32,574 nucleotides of DNA from Rickettsiales bacterium (GTDB lineage Bacteria > Pseudomonadota > Alphaproteobacteria > Rickettsiales > UBA1997), in contig CANKYC010000003.1 of the NCBI GenBank assembly GCA_947487845.1, positions 1 to 32,574 of the forward strand, read 5' to 3'. Below the pieces are notes generated by a model. That model had not been told where the DNA came from, did not search any database, and saw nothing but the letters and a program-made list of their open reading frames with translations. Positions 1-6,121 of the stretch are shown here, piece by piece. The position numbers and the translations under genes are program-made. Each line of letters starts with the position of its first letter. Position 1 is the first letter of the stretch.

Positions 1-74
1 TGAACATCTTTTTTTTCAAGAGAGCTATTTAAGTGGCTTATATTTGGTGATTAACAACGGTTAATGTTGCTGCT

Positions 75-275
75 TTATTTTCTGTCTAATCTTCTTTCGA
101 GCTCTTTCTTCACATTGGCCATATTGTCGCGGATGTGGTCACAAAAAGACACTATGGCATAAAGCTGCTCATCTGAAAAAGTATGAGCATCTCCGGCAAA
201 ATGTCTTAAATCCGTTGCAAACTTTTCCGCCGAAGCTCGTAAAAAGTAGAATTCAATTTTATTTTCAGCCGACAT
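75..275 (-). CDS. Small hypothetical protein (66 aa), downstream of the retron RT gene
   Basis: I do not recognise this protein. The reading frame is open further upstream, to 338, but that extension would run through a terminator-like hairpin. The ATG at 275 has a strong Shine-Dalgarno (GAGGA, complement of 281-285) about 5 bases before it, so I chose this start. The product is soluble-looking, with no membrane segment or signal peptide. It has a mixed first half (starting MSAENKIEFYF) and a charged, probably helical C-terminus (VKKELERRLDRK). It lies on the same strand as the reverse transcriptase, about 110 bp after its stop, so it could be co-transcribed by read-through or have its own promoter. 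A possible promoter is TTGCTA (367-372) with TAAAAT (345-350), 16 bp apart. Function unknown; it may be unrelated to the retron. Confidence 0.55.
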   Translation of the reverse strand: MSAENKIEFYFLRASAEKFATDLRHFAGDAHTFSDEQLYAIVSFCDHIRDNMANVKKELERRLDRK

Positions 276-299
276 AAAACTCCTCAAAAGATTAAAAAT

Positions 300-344
300 A
301 AAAAACCGTGTAGAGCCAGTAAATAGAAGGCTTTGCACGGTTTT
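300..344 (-). terminator. Rho-independent terminator or attenuator hairpin after the retron operon
   Basis: On the minus strand AAAACCGTG (344-336) pairs with CACGGTTTT. An inner AGCC/GGCT extends the stem, and a T-rich tract leads into the next gene. It follows the reverse transcriptase stop (384) and ends 25 bases before the ATG of the 66-aa ORF. It can therefore terminate the retron transcript or attenuate the small gene. Confidence 0.65.
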
Positions 345-383
345 ATTTTACCTTAAAAAAAGCGTCTAGCAAGCTAATTAGTA

Positions 384-1382
384 TTATTTTTTGGGTATTG
401 CGGCAAACTTACCAACCTCTATCTGCCTAGCTTCGCTTAGGTAACTGTTTAATTTAGCAGTTTCTTCTTTGGTCTTATTTTTTTTATTTTTTAAATCATG
501 AATCTTAAGATGGCTTCTATTTCTGAGTTTTAATTCACCTTTGGGGGTTATGACAATTCCGGTTATTTCTTTATTGTCGCTTGGCTGGTAAACTTTGAAT
601 TTCTTTTTGTTGTAGCTTAGCCCATGATTTACGATGATTTTTTTTGCTTCCTCCGCCACTTTTACGGCATTGTCACCTGATATAATAATATCATCTACCC
701 ACAGAGACATTTTGCATCTATAATTACTGGAAATCTCGTCTATCTCATCAAACATTTTTTTATTGGCATAATATGCCATAACCATGCTTACCGGAGAGCC
801 AGTAGGTAAGTGATTTTTAAATGTTAATATTTGTGCAAAAATCTTGGCTACAGGTGTCCGGCATTTTAAATCTTTTTCAAAAAAGTTGAATATTGACTCA
901 AATGTAACTGATGGGAAAAATCCCTTAAGATCAAGCTTAACTGCATACTTATCGCTATTTTCTAAGTGAAATTTTGCGTTATCTAGACAGCTTCTTCCTT
1001 TAGTTCCGGAGAATAAATATTCTTTTGTTTGGATTGATGAGAGCAAAAAAGATAAGCGTTGATGAATTTTATATAACCCTTCTTTTTTATTTCCCTTTGG
1101 AGTTTGGCATAATCTTTCTTTTACTGCGGCGATAGCAAACTTTTTGCCGTTAGGCATCTCTATCTTTTCTCGAATATTTTTATCATTTAGTTCGGCATAA
1201 TCTTTCACTCTTACCAAACGATAATCTTTGACTGCTGATTCTATGAAATTTTTGTCATTGGAGCTGCTGATTTCTTCAAGAGTTGAAACATTCACTCCAA
1301 GTATTTCAGATAACTTCTTTTTGCTCGGAAGCTTGTAAAAGCAGGACTTTTCTAACGGATATTTTTTATTACTTTTTTTCAT
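384..1382 (-). CDS. Retron-type reverse transcriptase (332 aa)
   Basis: RNA-directed DNA polymerase that would copy the msd part of a linked RNA into single-stranded DNA. Visible motifs: NAKFH at 135-139, the retron NAxxH signature; the first catalytic aspartate in LDLKGFFPS (D151); LPTGSPVS at 192-199 (RT block 4); the catalytic pair in SLWVDD (D230 and D231); and EITG near 272-275, matching the (V/I)TG element of retron RTs. The length is normal for a retron RT, and there is no maturase or endonuclease domain as in group II intron proteins. The usual tyrosine of YxDD is tryptophan here. The start overlaps the end of the XRE gene by 14 bases, which implies translational coupling. Identification as a retron RT is strong; the exact type is inference. 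Confidence 0.9.
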   Translation of the reverse strand: MKKSNKKYPLEKSCFYKLPSKKKLSEILGVNVSTLEEISSSNDKNFIESAVKDYRLVRVKDYAELNDKNIREKIEMPNGKKFAIAAVKERLCQTPKGNKKEGLYKIHQRLSFLLSSIQTKEYLFSGTKGRSCLDNAKFHLENSDKYAVKLDLKGFFPSVTFESIFNFFEKDLKCRTPVAKIFAQILTFKNHLPTGSPVSMVMAYYANKKMFDEIDEISSNYRCKMSLWVDDIIISGDNAVKVAEEAKKIIVNHGLSYNKKKFKVYQPSDNKEITGIVITPKGELKLRNRSHLKIHDLKNKKNKTKEETAKLNSYLSEARQIEVGKFAAIPKK

Positions 1383-1668
1383 CTTCTTTACAAATCCAAT
1401 CTAGAAAATCGACAGCGGTTTTGGCTAAAAATAATTTAGCTTTTTTTCTTAAGCCTTTTTTATCCTTATATTCTTCTGCAAACAGCATTATAGACGATAG
1501 AGGTATGTCAAAAACATCGGAGTATTTTTGCAAAACTTCAAGAGTTGGGGTTTTGCTATTTGATTCTATTTCTGAAATGTAAGAGCGGGAAATGCCAAGA
1601 TTTTCTGCTAACTCTAGTTGAGTTTGATGATTAAAGATTCTGATGTGTTTTAGTATTGATCCTAGCAA
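1369..1668 (-). CDS. XRE-family HTH protein, retron accessory protein (99 aa)
   Basis: Small protein with an XRE/Cro-type helix-turn-helix at about residues 5-60; TQLELAENLGISRSYISEIE is the typical sequence of such domains. It is followed by a basic tail (65-99) ending in an amphipathic stretch (AVDFLDWICKEDEKK). The start is TTG at 1668, supported by AAGGA (1681-1677) 8 bases upstream; no better in-frame ATG covers the domain. It sits between the candidate msr-msd RNA and the RT, and its last codons overlap the RT start. In the published retron classification (recalled, not checked) one type pairs the RT with an HTH protein, so this could be the effector, a repressor of the unit, or both. 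Confidence 0.85.
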   Translation of the reverse strand: MLGSILKHIRIFNHQTQLELAENLGISRSYISEIESNSKTPTLEVLQKYSDVFDIPLSSIMLFAEEYKDKKGLRKKAKLFLAKTAVDFLDWICKEDEKK

Positions 1669-1708
1669 TGTTGATGTCCTTAAAATTGTAAAAACGGAGT
1701 AGAAGTTT

Positions 1709-1921
1709 TAACTAAAGAAATCGATGACCTTATTAATCGTATCAACTACTGTAAAAACGATTTTTAAAGTAGTTGGGTTTAATAATTTCTTCCTTAGTGG
1801 CTTTTGTTTTTTTCTATTTTTTGACATAATTTTAAAAATAAAATTATGACACAAAGGTGTGTCGCCCCGACTAAACGAAATGAATCAGTCGCCTCAAAAC
1901 CAACGACATTTCCTTTAGTTA
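1709..1921 (-). ncRNA. Candidate retron msr-msd RNA
   Basis: Directly upstream of the XRE and RT genes on the same strand. The ends pair as expected for a1/a2: TAACTAAAGGAAAT (1921-1908) against ATTTCTTTAGTTA (1721-1709), 13 bp with one bulged G. Between them are CGACTGA/TTAGTCG (1891-1885 with 1874-1868) and GACACA/TGTGTC closing a CCTT loop (1863-1848). A perfect 10-bp stem CATAATTTTA/TAAAATTATG (1848-1825) shares one base with the latter. A long hairpin (1775-1743) has an 8-bp stem CAACTACT/AGTAGTTG, one mismatch, then TAAAAA/TTTTTA with a TCG loop. The branching G is uncertain (G1907 or G1904). The total of about 213 nt fits retron RNAs. Folding was done by eye. Confidence 0.7.
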
Positions 1922-2144
1922 CTCTCTAGGACGATCAGACGGTAAAAACAAAAGCCGCTTCCACTCCATTTACCCAGATTCACATTACCACTATAATACC
2001 GATAGCGTAACCTAATATAAATTAGATCTGATTTCCTACACATTGTCTTATGCGCAGAAAGGGAGTTAAGATACTTATTCAGCATCTCGTGAGCAAATGA
2101 ATGCTCAAAAAAACATGAGAGTTATCCGCCTTTCACCTTACACT
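1922..2144 (-). other. Leader region upstream of the msr-msd candidate, no gene
   Basis: No coding frame seen. If transcription starts near 2138, this is a leader of about 215 nt before a1. It has its own hairpins. GAGCA/TGCTC (2106-2102 with 2095-2091) sits inside a TCTC/GAGA stem (2120-2117 with 2088-2085). TTAC-GCTAT pairs with ATAGT-G-GTAA (2010-1985). A longer-range ATCAGA/TCTGAT pair joins 2032-2027 and 1939-1934. A second possible promoter, TTGCTC-17-TATCTT, lies at about 2096-2068. The RNA might therefore be longer than the a1/a2 span or have a regulatory leader. Confidence 0.4.
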
Positions 2145-2172
2145 ATTTTCACCACGATAAAATCTTTGTCAA
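2145..2172 (-). promoter_or_regulatory. Predicted sigma-70-type promoter of the retron
   Basis: On the minus strand a consensus -35 TTGACA (2172-2167) is followed after 16 bp by GAAAAT (2150-2145), 4 of 6 to the -10 consensus. It points to the msr-msd candidate, XRE and RT. It lies 21 bp inside the retron side of the IS insertion, so it appears intact. Confidence 0.5.
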
Positions 2173-2185
2173 TAAAAATGTTGCT

Positions 2186-2217
2186 GTAAGCGAGGCAATT
2201 ATCCCTTGACATCGTGA
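2186..2217 (+). repeat. Left target duplication and terminal inverted repeat of the IS
   Basis: GTAAGCGA (2186-2193) is the target duplication, followed by the 24-bp terminal repeat (2194-2217). The repeat carries an inward-facing TTGACA (2205-2210). At this end it is followed after 17 bp only by the weak hexamer AGAATT. Confidence 0.9.
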
Positions 2218-2331
2218 TTTAGTTAAGGAGAATTAGAGCCGTCCTGACCGACAGTTTTTTTAATCTCAAAATCTAAGCACGAATGTCAAAAGATCCAAAA
2301 ATTCCTCCGCCAGTTAAAGATGATTACGATA

Positions 2332-2889
2332 TTAAGAGCCTATAAATATACTCTTCATAAGCATCAAAAAACTGACTAAGAAGGAAACCGAAATAATCGC
2401 CAAAGCGACATTAATAAATAGCCCTTTAGTGGCGTTTATCTCTTTTGCTTTGGCGATTCTTGTTGAATAAGTTTGCAACTGACAACAAATCAAAAAGCGT
2501 AAATCTCCCTTATTATATTTCGCTTTCAGAAGTTCTTCTGGCGATGTTCCAATTGTAGGAAATTTTTCTGTTTTGTAGGTAATCGATAGAATTGCGAGGG
2601 CAAGACAAAAGCCGCTGATTAACACAATTAAAAGCCCCTGATAAGAAGAATCCCCAAATTTTAAAATTCCAAATAAAGCAGTTAAAGAGGCGGCTAAAAA
2701 AGTTCTTACTAAAGCACTTTTATTATCGAGAGAATCATAATTTGCCGACACAATCCGCATCAACTTTTCGCCCTCTTGCAGAATGAAATTTGCCTTATCT
2801 AAATCTATTTTATCCCAATCAATTTCATCAGGATTTGCAAGTATTTGAGGCTGATTTTTTTTAGTAAAAAATTGTTTTAAAATCTTCAT
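2332..2889 (-). CDS. IS passenger: multi-pass membrane protein of unknown function (185 aa)
   Basis: I do not recognise the family. The cytosolic-looking N-terminus (1-60) includes FILQEGEKLMRIVSANYDSL. Two adjacent membrane helices follow (about 62-79 and 84-104), then a polar loop (105-153) and a third hydrophobic segment (about 156-180). The ATG is 5 bases after the transposase stop, so the two genes form one transcription unit inside the IS ends. The layout, a short helical domain plus a membrane hairpin, resembles small membrane effectors of defence systems such as SLATT or Pycsar-type proteins, but I see no diagnostic motif and this is only a resemblance. It could also be an accessory gene maintained by the element. 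Confidence 0.75.
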   Translation of the reverse strand: MKILKQFFTKKNQPQILANPDEIDWDKIDLDKANFILQEGEKLMRIVSANYDSLDNKSALVRTFLAASLTALFGILKFGDSSYQGLLIVLISGFCLALAILSITYKTEKFPTIGTSPEELLKAKYNKGDLRFLICCQLQTYSTRIAKAKEINATKGLFINVALAIISVSFLVSFLMLMKSIFIGS

Positions 2890-2894
2890 AAATC

Positions 2895-3785
2895 TTACAA
2901 AATTGTTGCTCCAACCAGCTTATCAAAAATAAACTCGTTGTTGCGGTTGTTATATCTAAACGCAAACTCATTCACATAAAGCTGTAAATGTTTCTTGCTC
3001 ACATGATGATAAATCCCATAAACACCACGCTTCAAGGTTGACCAGAAGCCTTCGATTGAATTTGTGTGAGCGTCAGCACCTTTCTTGTATTCACCTTTTG
3101 AGTGATTAACAACTTGGTGCTGAAATTGACTGTAAAGCCAGTAATAAGCCTTGTGTTCATCTGTCATTATTTGGCTGCCTTTCTTCACATTCTCGTGAAT
3201 TTTAGCCATGATCGTATCGCGCTTTGCATCATCAATTACAAAGGCTCTAACCTCCTTATCTCTTTCAAGCATTCCTAAAACAATCATCTTCTCAAAGATG
3301 CCTTTAGCAGCAACTCTTTCACTCATATGTTTGTTTTCTGCTTTGCCGCCCAAGTAGGTTTCGTCAATCTCAATAATTGTATTCATAAAATCATCGTCAT
3401 CATCTTCTTTCTTCTTTTTATTACCCATCGCAAGACGAATCTGGCGAAGCATACGCCAAGCGGTTTTGTAGGTTACTTCAATTTCTCTTTGAAGCTGCAA
3501 CGCACTAATTCCTTTTTTACCATTTAGAAAAAGGTGAATTGCGTAAAACCATTTGCGAAGGTCTGTGCAAGAGTTTTCAAAAATCGTGTCTTTGAAAATT
3601 GAGAAATCTCTATTGCATTCAGCACATCTAAAAAACTTCATCATTTTTTCGTTTGAGTAAGGATAAGTTTTTAAACTTCCGCAGTGGTTGCAGTGAGGCA
3701 TTTCCTTGCTGTATCTAGTTTTAATGTAATAATCTACTATCGCTTGTTCGGTCGGAAATTTTTTCTGAAATCTTAAAAAATTCAT
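2895..3785 (-). CDS. IS1595-family transposase (296 aa)
   Basis: Catalyses transposition of the surrounding element. The N-terminal zinc ribbon has CNHC (C32, C35) and CAEC (C54, C57). A helix-turn-helix-like segment follows (about 90-118, ending TYKTAWRMLRQIRLAM). The ISXO2-type DDE core comes next: first acidic residue in IIEIDETYLGGK (D141), second in MTDEHKAYYW (D209), and the late motif HTNSIEGFWSTLKRGVYGIY (N242, E245). Length and motif order fit a full, active enzyme with no frameshift. The insert KKKKEDDDDDD at 123-132 is a low-complexity linker. Transcription probably starts from the promoter whose -35 lies in the right terminal repeat. Confidence 0.95.
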   Translation of the reverse strand: MNFLRFQKKFPTEQAIVDYYIKTRYSKEMPHCNHCGSLKTYPYSNEKMMKFFRCAECNRDFSIFKDTIFENSCTDLRKWFYAIHLFLNGKKGISALQLQREIEVTYKTAWRMLRQIRLAMGNKKKKEDDDDDFMNTIIEIDETYLGGKAENKHMSERVAAKGIFEKMIVLGMLERDKEVRAFVIDDAKRDTIMAKIHENVKKGSQIMTDEHKAYYWLYSQFQHQVVNHSKGEYKKGADAHTNSIEGFWSTLKRGVYGIYHHVSKKHLQLYVNEFAFRYNNRNNEFIFDKLVGATIL

Positions 3786-3819
3786 AAAATCTTTTTCGTT
3801 TGGTTTAAGAATTGTGATT

Positions 3820-3848
3820 ATTGTAAAAAGATTGTTTCACGATGTCAA
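3820..3848 (-). promoter_or_regulatory. Transposase promoter using the terminal repeat as -35
   Basis: Minus strand: TTGACA (3848-3843, inside the right terminal repeat), a 17-bp spacer, then TACAAT (3825-3820). This is a near-consensus sigma-70 promoter 35-60 bp before the transposase ATG at 3785. Confidence 0.7.
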
Positions 3849-3868
3849 GGGATAATTGCCGTAAGCGA
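3837..3868 (+). repeat. Right terminal inverted repeat and target duplication of the IS
   Basis: The 24-bp repeat (3837-3860) is the exact complement of the left end, followed by GTAAGCGA (3861-3868), identical to the left duplication. Confidence 0.9.
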
Positions 3869-4182
3869 CATTTAATTTTCTGCAAGATAGCGATAAGTTC
3901 GTAAATGAGACAAAAATTTTGCTCGTAGAAGTGCTTTGATAAGTTTAGGTGAGACATCACAAAGCCAATGTTTTAGAGGCTAAACTATTTGAGAAAGGTT
4001 AAGCATATTCGGAGAAACGGAGAGATAAATACCGAGAAATTGGCGGAAATTCTGAATTGCGGAGAAGAAGCAGTTAAGGCAAATCAAAAAATACAACCCC
4101 CCTTGATCCCGTAAATACAGGGATTGGAGGGGATATAAAAAATTACAAAAACTGAGCGGAGATAGTTTTTGAGCTGTAGTTA
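3869..4182. other. Intergenic segment between the IS and tRNA-Ser
   Basis: No convincing gene. A plus-strand frame of about 44 codons ends at the TAA at 4112 and reads KLAEILNCGEEAVKANQKIQ near its end. It has no good start or ribosome site and could be a gene remnant. A GC-rich hairpin lies at about 4097-4132 (CCCCT..ATCCC pairing with GGGAT..AGGGG), of the palindromic type scattered elsewhere in the window. Joined to 2185 it restores the pre-insertion sequence upstream of the retron. Confidence 0.4.
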
Positions 4183-4274
4183 TGGCGGAGAAAGAGGGAT
4201 TCGAACCCTCGATACAGTTTTACCCGTATACTTTCTTAGCAGGAAAGTGCCTTCAGCCGCTCGGCCATTTCTCC
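4183..4274 (-). tRNA. tRNA-Ser (GCU)
   Basis: Acceptor stem GGAGAAA/TTTCTCC with discriminator G and an encoded CCA (complement of 4183-4185). The T arm is GAGGGTTCGAATCCCTC. The anticodon stem CTTTC/GAAAG closes the loop CTGCTAA, which gives anticodon GCT. A long variable arm (TATACGGGTAAAACTGTAT) marks it as class II. The 3' end faces the retron and IS block. Confidence 0.95.
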
Positions 4275-4340
4275 GTGTGATAATTATTTAGCTGTGGAAG
4301 TGAACATAAGAGTGAAAAGCATTTCGTCAACTTTTTTTAC

Positions 4341-4394
4341 GAGTCTATCGCAAATCAAAATTTTCTTAAGAACTTTTTGATTTGCGACAGGCTC
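4341..4394. repeat. Inverted repeat, 20-bp arms
   Basis: GAGTCTATCGCAAATCAAAA (4341-4360) pairs with 4375-4394 with two G-T wobbles. It lies between the tandem YceI gene stop and tRNA-Ser, so it may form a 3' stem-loop or terminator for the YceI transcript. There is no long T tract on that strand, so terminator function is uncertain. Confidence 0.55.
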
Positions 4395-4419
4395 TTTTAA
4401 GTAATACGCCAATTAATTT

Positions 4420-5532
4420 TTATCTCTCGGCGTTAATCGTAAATGTGATTTCAATCTCGTCTTTCACGCCATTGGCTTTTTTCGGGTCGCGGTCGCCGAC
4501 CAAAAATGTGCTGCGTTTGATTGTGGTTTTGCCAACTGCGCGGGCTTTGGTTTGGCTATATTCTTCTAAAATAAATTCTACCGGAGTGGCGATGGTTTTG
4601 CCTTTTATAGTTAACATACCATCAGCGCGGAAAGTTTTTTGAGCGCTTAAATTTGTGAAGCGACTGGCGGTAAAAGTAGCTTTTGGAAAGGCTTGAACTG
4701 AAAGCCAAGCTGCGTTTTTTATGGCGTCTAAGGCTTCGTTGAAGGAGGTGTCGATTGAGGTTGTGTCAATATCAATCTGGATTTTGCTTTTGGTCAATTG
4801 GTTTTTGTCAAAATTAATTTTGCCGTCAAATTTTCTGAAAGATCCGGTGATGTTGGAATTTTCTTGAATAGCACGAAATTCTAATTTGCTTTTGGAAGGA
4901 ATGATTTTCCATTCATCAACTGTTGCGGCTGCTGTGTCGTCTTTATAAGGCATATTGCTGCCAGCTACGGCGAAAGTTAATTCAGATTCGATGGCGATTT
5001 TAACTTCGTCAGAAACACCCGGTAAGCCAAAATCCATGCCGAATTGCGAACGTTTGATCGTAGTTGTGGCGCTGAATCCCGCGGTTTTTCTCTGGTTGAT
5101 CGGGTTGAGACCAATCTTGTTTACTTTCACGTTTAAAGTCACTGGTTTGGTGGTTCCAAGCAAAGTCAAATTACCTTGAACTTTGGCGCTGGTTTTGCCG
5201 AATGGCGTAACTGATGTGCTTACAAATTTCGCAGTAGGGAATTTTTCGGTATAGAAAAAATCTTTGCTTTTTAAATGTTCATCAAATTTGGAATTTCCGG
5301 TGGAGATGGAATCAGTTTTGATGATGATTTCAACCAAGCTGTTTTGCGGGCTGGCTTCGTCTAAAGTTAAAGTGCCGTCAACATCGGTGAATTTTCCTGA
5401 TGGGCTAGAAAAGCCAAAATGATTGGCCGACCAGTTGATATTGGTGTGATTGGTGTCGAATTTGTAAATTTCAGTGGCGTGGGCGGAAAAAGTGCAGAAA
5501 AAAATAGCAAGAATCGGGAGGAATTTTTTCAT
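4420..5532 (-). CDS. Tandem YceI-domain periplasmic protein (370 aa)
   Basis: YceI domains form lipocalin-like barrels that bind polyisoprenoid chains such as ubiquinone precursors. The N-terminal signal peptide (MKKFLPILAIFFCTFSAHA) probably ends after residue 19. Domain one runs about 20-190: YKFDTNHTNINWSANHFGFS at its start, then LTLDEASPQNSLVEIIIKTDS, HLKSKDFFYTEKFPTAKFVS and IKRSQFGMDFGLPGVSDEVK. Domain two runs about 205-370, from DEWKIIPSKSKLEFRAIQEN through WLSVQAFPKATFTASRF to IKRSTFLVGDRDPKKANGVK. Most family members have a single domain of about 190 residues, so this is an internal duplication or fusion, with the copies well diverged. It stands alone between tRNA-Ser and secB. The ligand is not visible from sequence. 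Confidence 0.9.
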   Translation of the reverse strand: MKKFLPILAIFFCTFSAHATEIYKFDTNHTNINWSANHFGFSSPSGKFTDVDGTLTLDEASPQNSLVEIIIKTDSISTGNSKFDEHLKSKDFFYTEKFPTAKFVSTSVTPFGKTSAKVQGNLTLLGTTKPVTLNVKVNKIGLNPINQRKTAGFSATTTIKRSQFGMDFGLPGVSDEVKIAIESELTFAVAGSNMPYKDDTAAATVDEWKIIPSKSKLEFRAIQENSNITGSFRKFDGKINFDKNQLTKSKIQIDIDTTSIDTSFNEALDAIKNAAWLSVQAFPKATFTASRFTNLSAQKTFRADGMLTIKGKTIATPVEFILEEYSQTKARAVGKTTIKRSTFLVGDRDPKKANGVKDEIEITFTINAER

Positions 5533-5574
5533 AAAATTTAGTTGGTCGAAACTTGTTAAATAGAAATGAACTTG

Positions 5575-5619
5575 AAGACGGGTTATAAAACCCGTCTTAC
5601 TTGAGTTTTTTTACTCAAG
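5575..5619 (-). terminator. Double hairpin after secB
   Basis: CTTGAGT/ACTCAAG (5600-5619) and AAGACGGGTT/AACCCGTCTT (5575-5598), perfect 7- and 10-bp stems between the secB stop (5625) and the next gene start (5532). Read on the plus strand the second hairpin is followed by a T7 tract, so it may work in either direction. Confidence 0.55.
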
Positions 5620-5624
5620 ATTAA

Positions 5625-6071
5625 TTAGTTTTTTGTATCGCTAACTGGTTCCGCATTATTGGCGGCTTTTCTTCTGGCGTATAAATCAGCAAAGTCAATT
5701 GGATCTAACATTAACGGCGCAATTCCACCATCAGTTGTAACATTCGCGATGATACGGCGCAGGAATGGAAAAAGCAGATTAGGACAATAAATCAACAGCA
5801 CTTGCTCCAACATTTCGCCTTCGATTTTTTGTAAAGAGAAAAGTCCAGCGTAAGTTATTTCGCAGATGAAAAACTTTTTATCCTGCATCGTTGCTTCAGC
5901 TGTAACTTTTAGCGCAACTTCAAAAAGTTCGTCGGAAATTTTGTTGGCATCGATATTGATCGAAAGCGCGATATTAGGCTTGTCTTGCGGGTTTAGAAAA
6001 ATTTGCGGTGAGTTCGGAGATTCAAAAGAAAGGTCTTTGATATATTGTGAAACGATCCTGATGTTTGACAT
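5625..6071 (-). CDS. secB: Protein-export chaperone SecB (148 aa)
   Basis: SecB keeps preproteins unfolded and hands them to SecA in the cytosol. The sequence follows the family from the N-terminus (IVSQYIKDLSFESPNSPQIF) through the conserved core: ALKVTAEA, then FICEITYAGLF, and the C-terminal part with CPNLLFPFLRRIIANVTTDGG and PLMLDPIDFADLY. The length of 148 aa matches alphaproteobacterial SecB. The C-terminus lacks a clear cysteine-rich or basic tail. It lies upstream of the tandem YceI gene on the same strand but is separated from it by a hairpin, so it is probably monocistronic. Its upstream side faces a block of MITE-like repeats. Confidence 0.96.
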   Translation of the reverse strand: MSNIRIVSQYIKDLSFESPNSPQIFLNPQDKPNIALSINIDANKISDELFEVALKVTAEATMQDKKFFICEITYAGLFSLQKIEGEMLEQVLLIYCPNLLFPFLRRIIANVTTDGGIAPLMLDPIDFADLYARRKAANNAEPVSDTKN

Positions 6072-6121
6072 AAATATTTTTTTAAAAGTTAAGATTTGGT
6101 AATGATTTTTTTAAGAGTTAA

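Larger units (their letters stand above)
2194..3860 (-). mobile_element. IS1595-family insertion sequence, complete, 1,667 bp, with passenger gene
   Basis: The ends are perfect 24-bp inverted repeats starting GGCAATTATCCCTTGACATC (2194-2217 and the complement at 3837-3860). The 8-bp sequence GTAAGCGA is duplicated at 2186-2193 and 3861-3868, which fixes both ends; an 8-bp duplication is typical of IS1595-group elements. Inside, on the minus strand, are the transposase and a membrane-protein passenger 5 bases after it. The left 140 bp before the passenger stop has no supported gene. The intact repeats, intact transposase and exact duplication suggest a recent insertion. The target lay upstream of the retron promoter. 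Confidence 0.93.

Noticed and set aside
384..1382. The reverse transcriptase could belong to a group II intron or a diversity-generating retroelement.
   Set aside because: There is no maturase or endonuclease domain, no intron RNA domain V-like hairpin noted, and no template/variable repeat pair seen. NAxxH and (V/I)TG favour a retron.
1825..1848. Hairpin CATAATTTTA/TAAAATTATG as a terminator.
   Set aside because: No T tract follows on the minus strand, and it lies between the paired ends of the candidate RNA, so an msd stem is the better reading.
2283..2345. Plus-strand frame of 20 codons (MSKDPKIPPPVKDDYDIKSL) inside the left end of the IS.
   Set aside because: No ribosome site, very short, and it overlaps the end of the passenger gene. 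It may be chance or a remnant, so it is not called.
4013..4070. GCGGAGAA-like stretches near the tRNA-Ser 3' end as an attachment-site repeat.
   Set aside because: Only about 8 bases match the tRNA end, too short to call an att site.
3982..4114. Plus-strand frame of about 44 codons before tRNA-Ser.
   Set aside because: No convincing start, and it ends inside a palindromic hairpin. It is mentioned as a possible remnant only.
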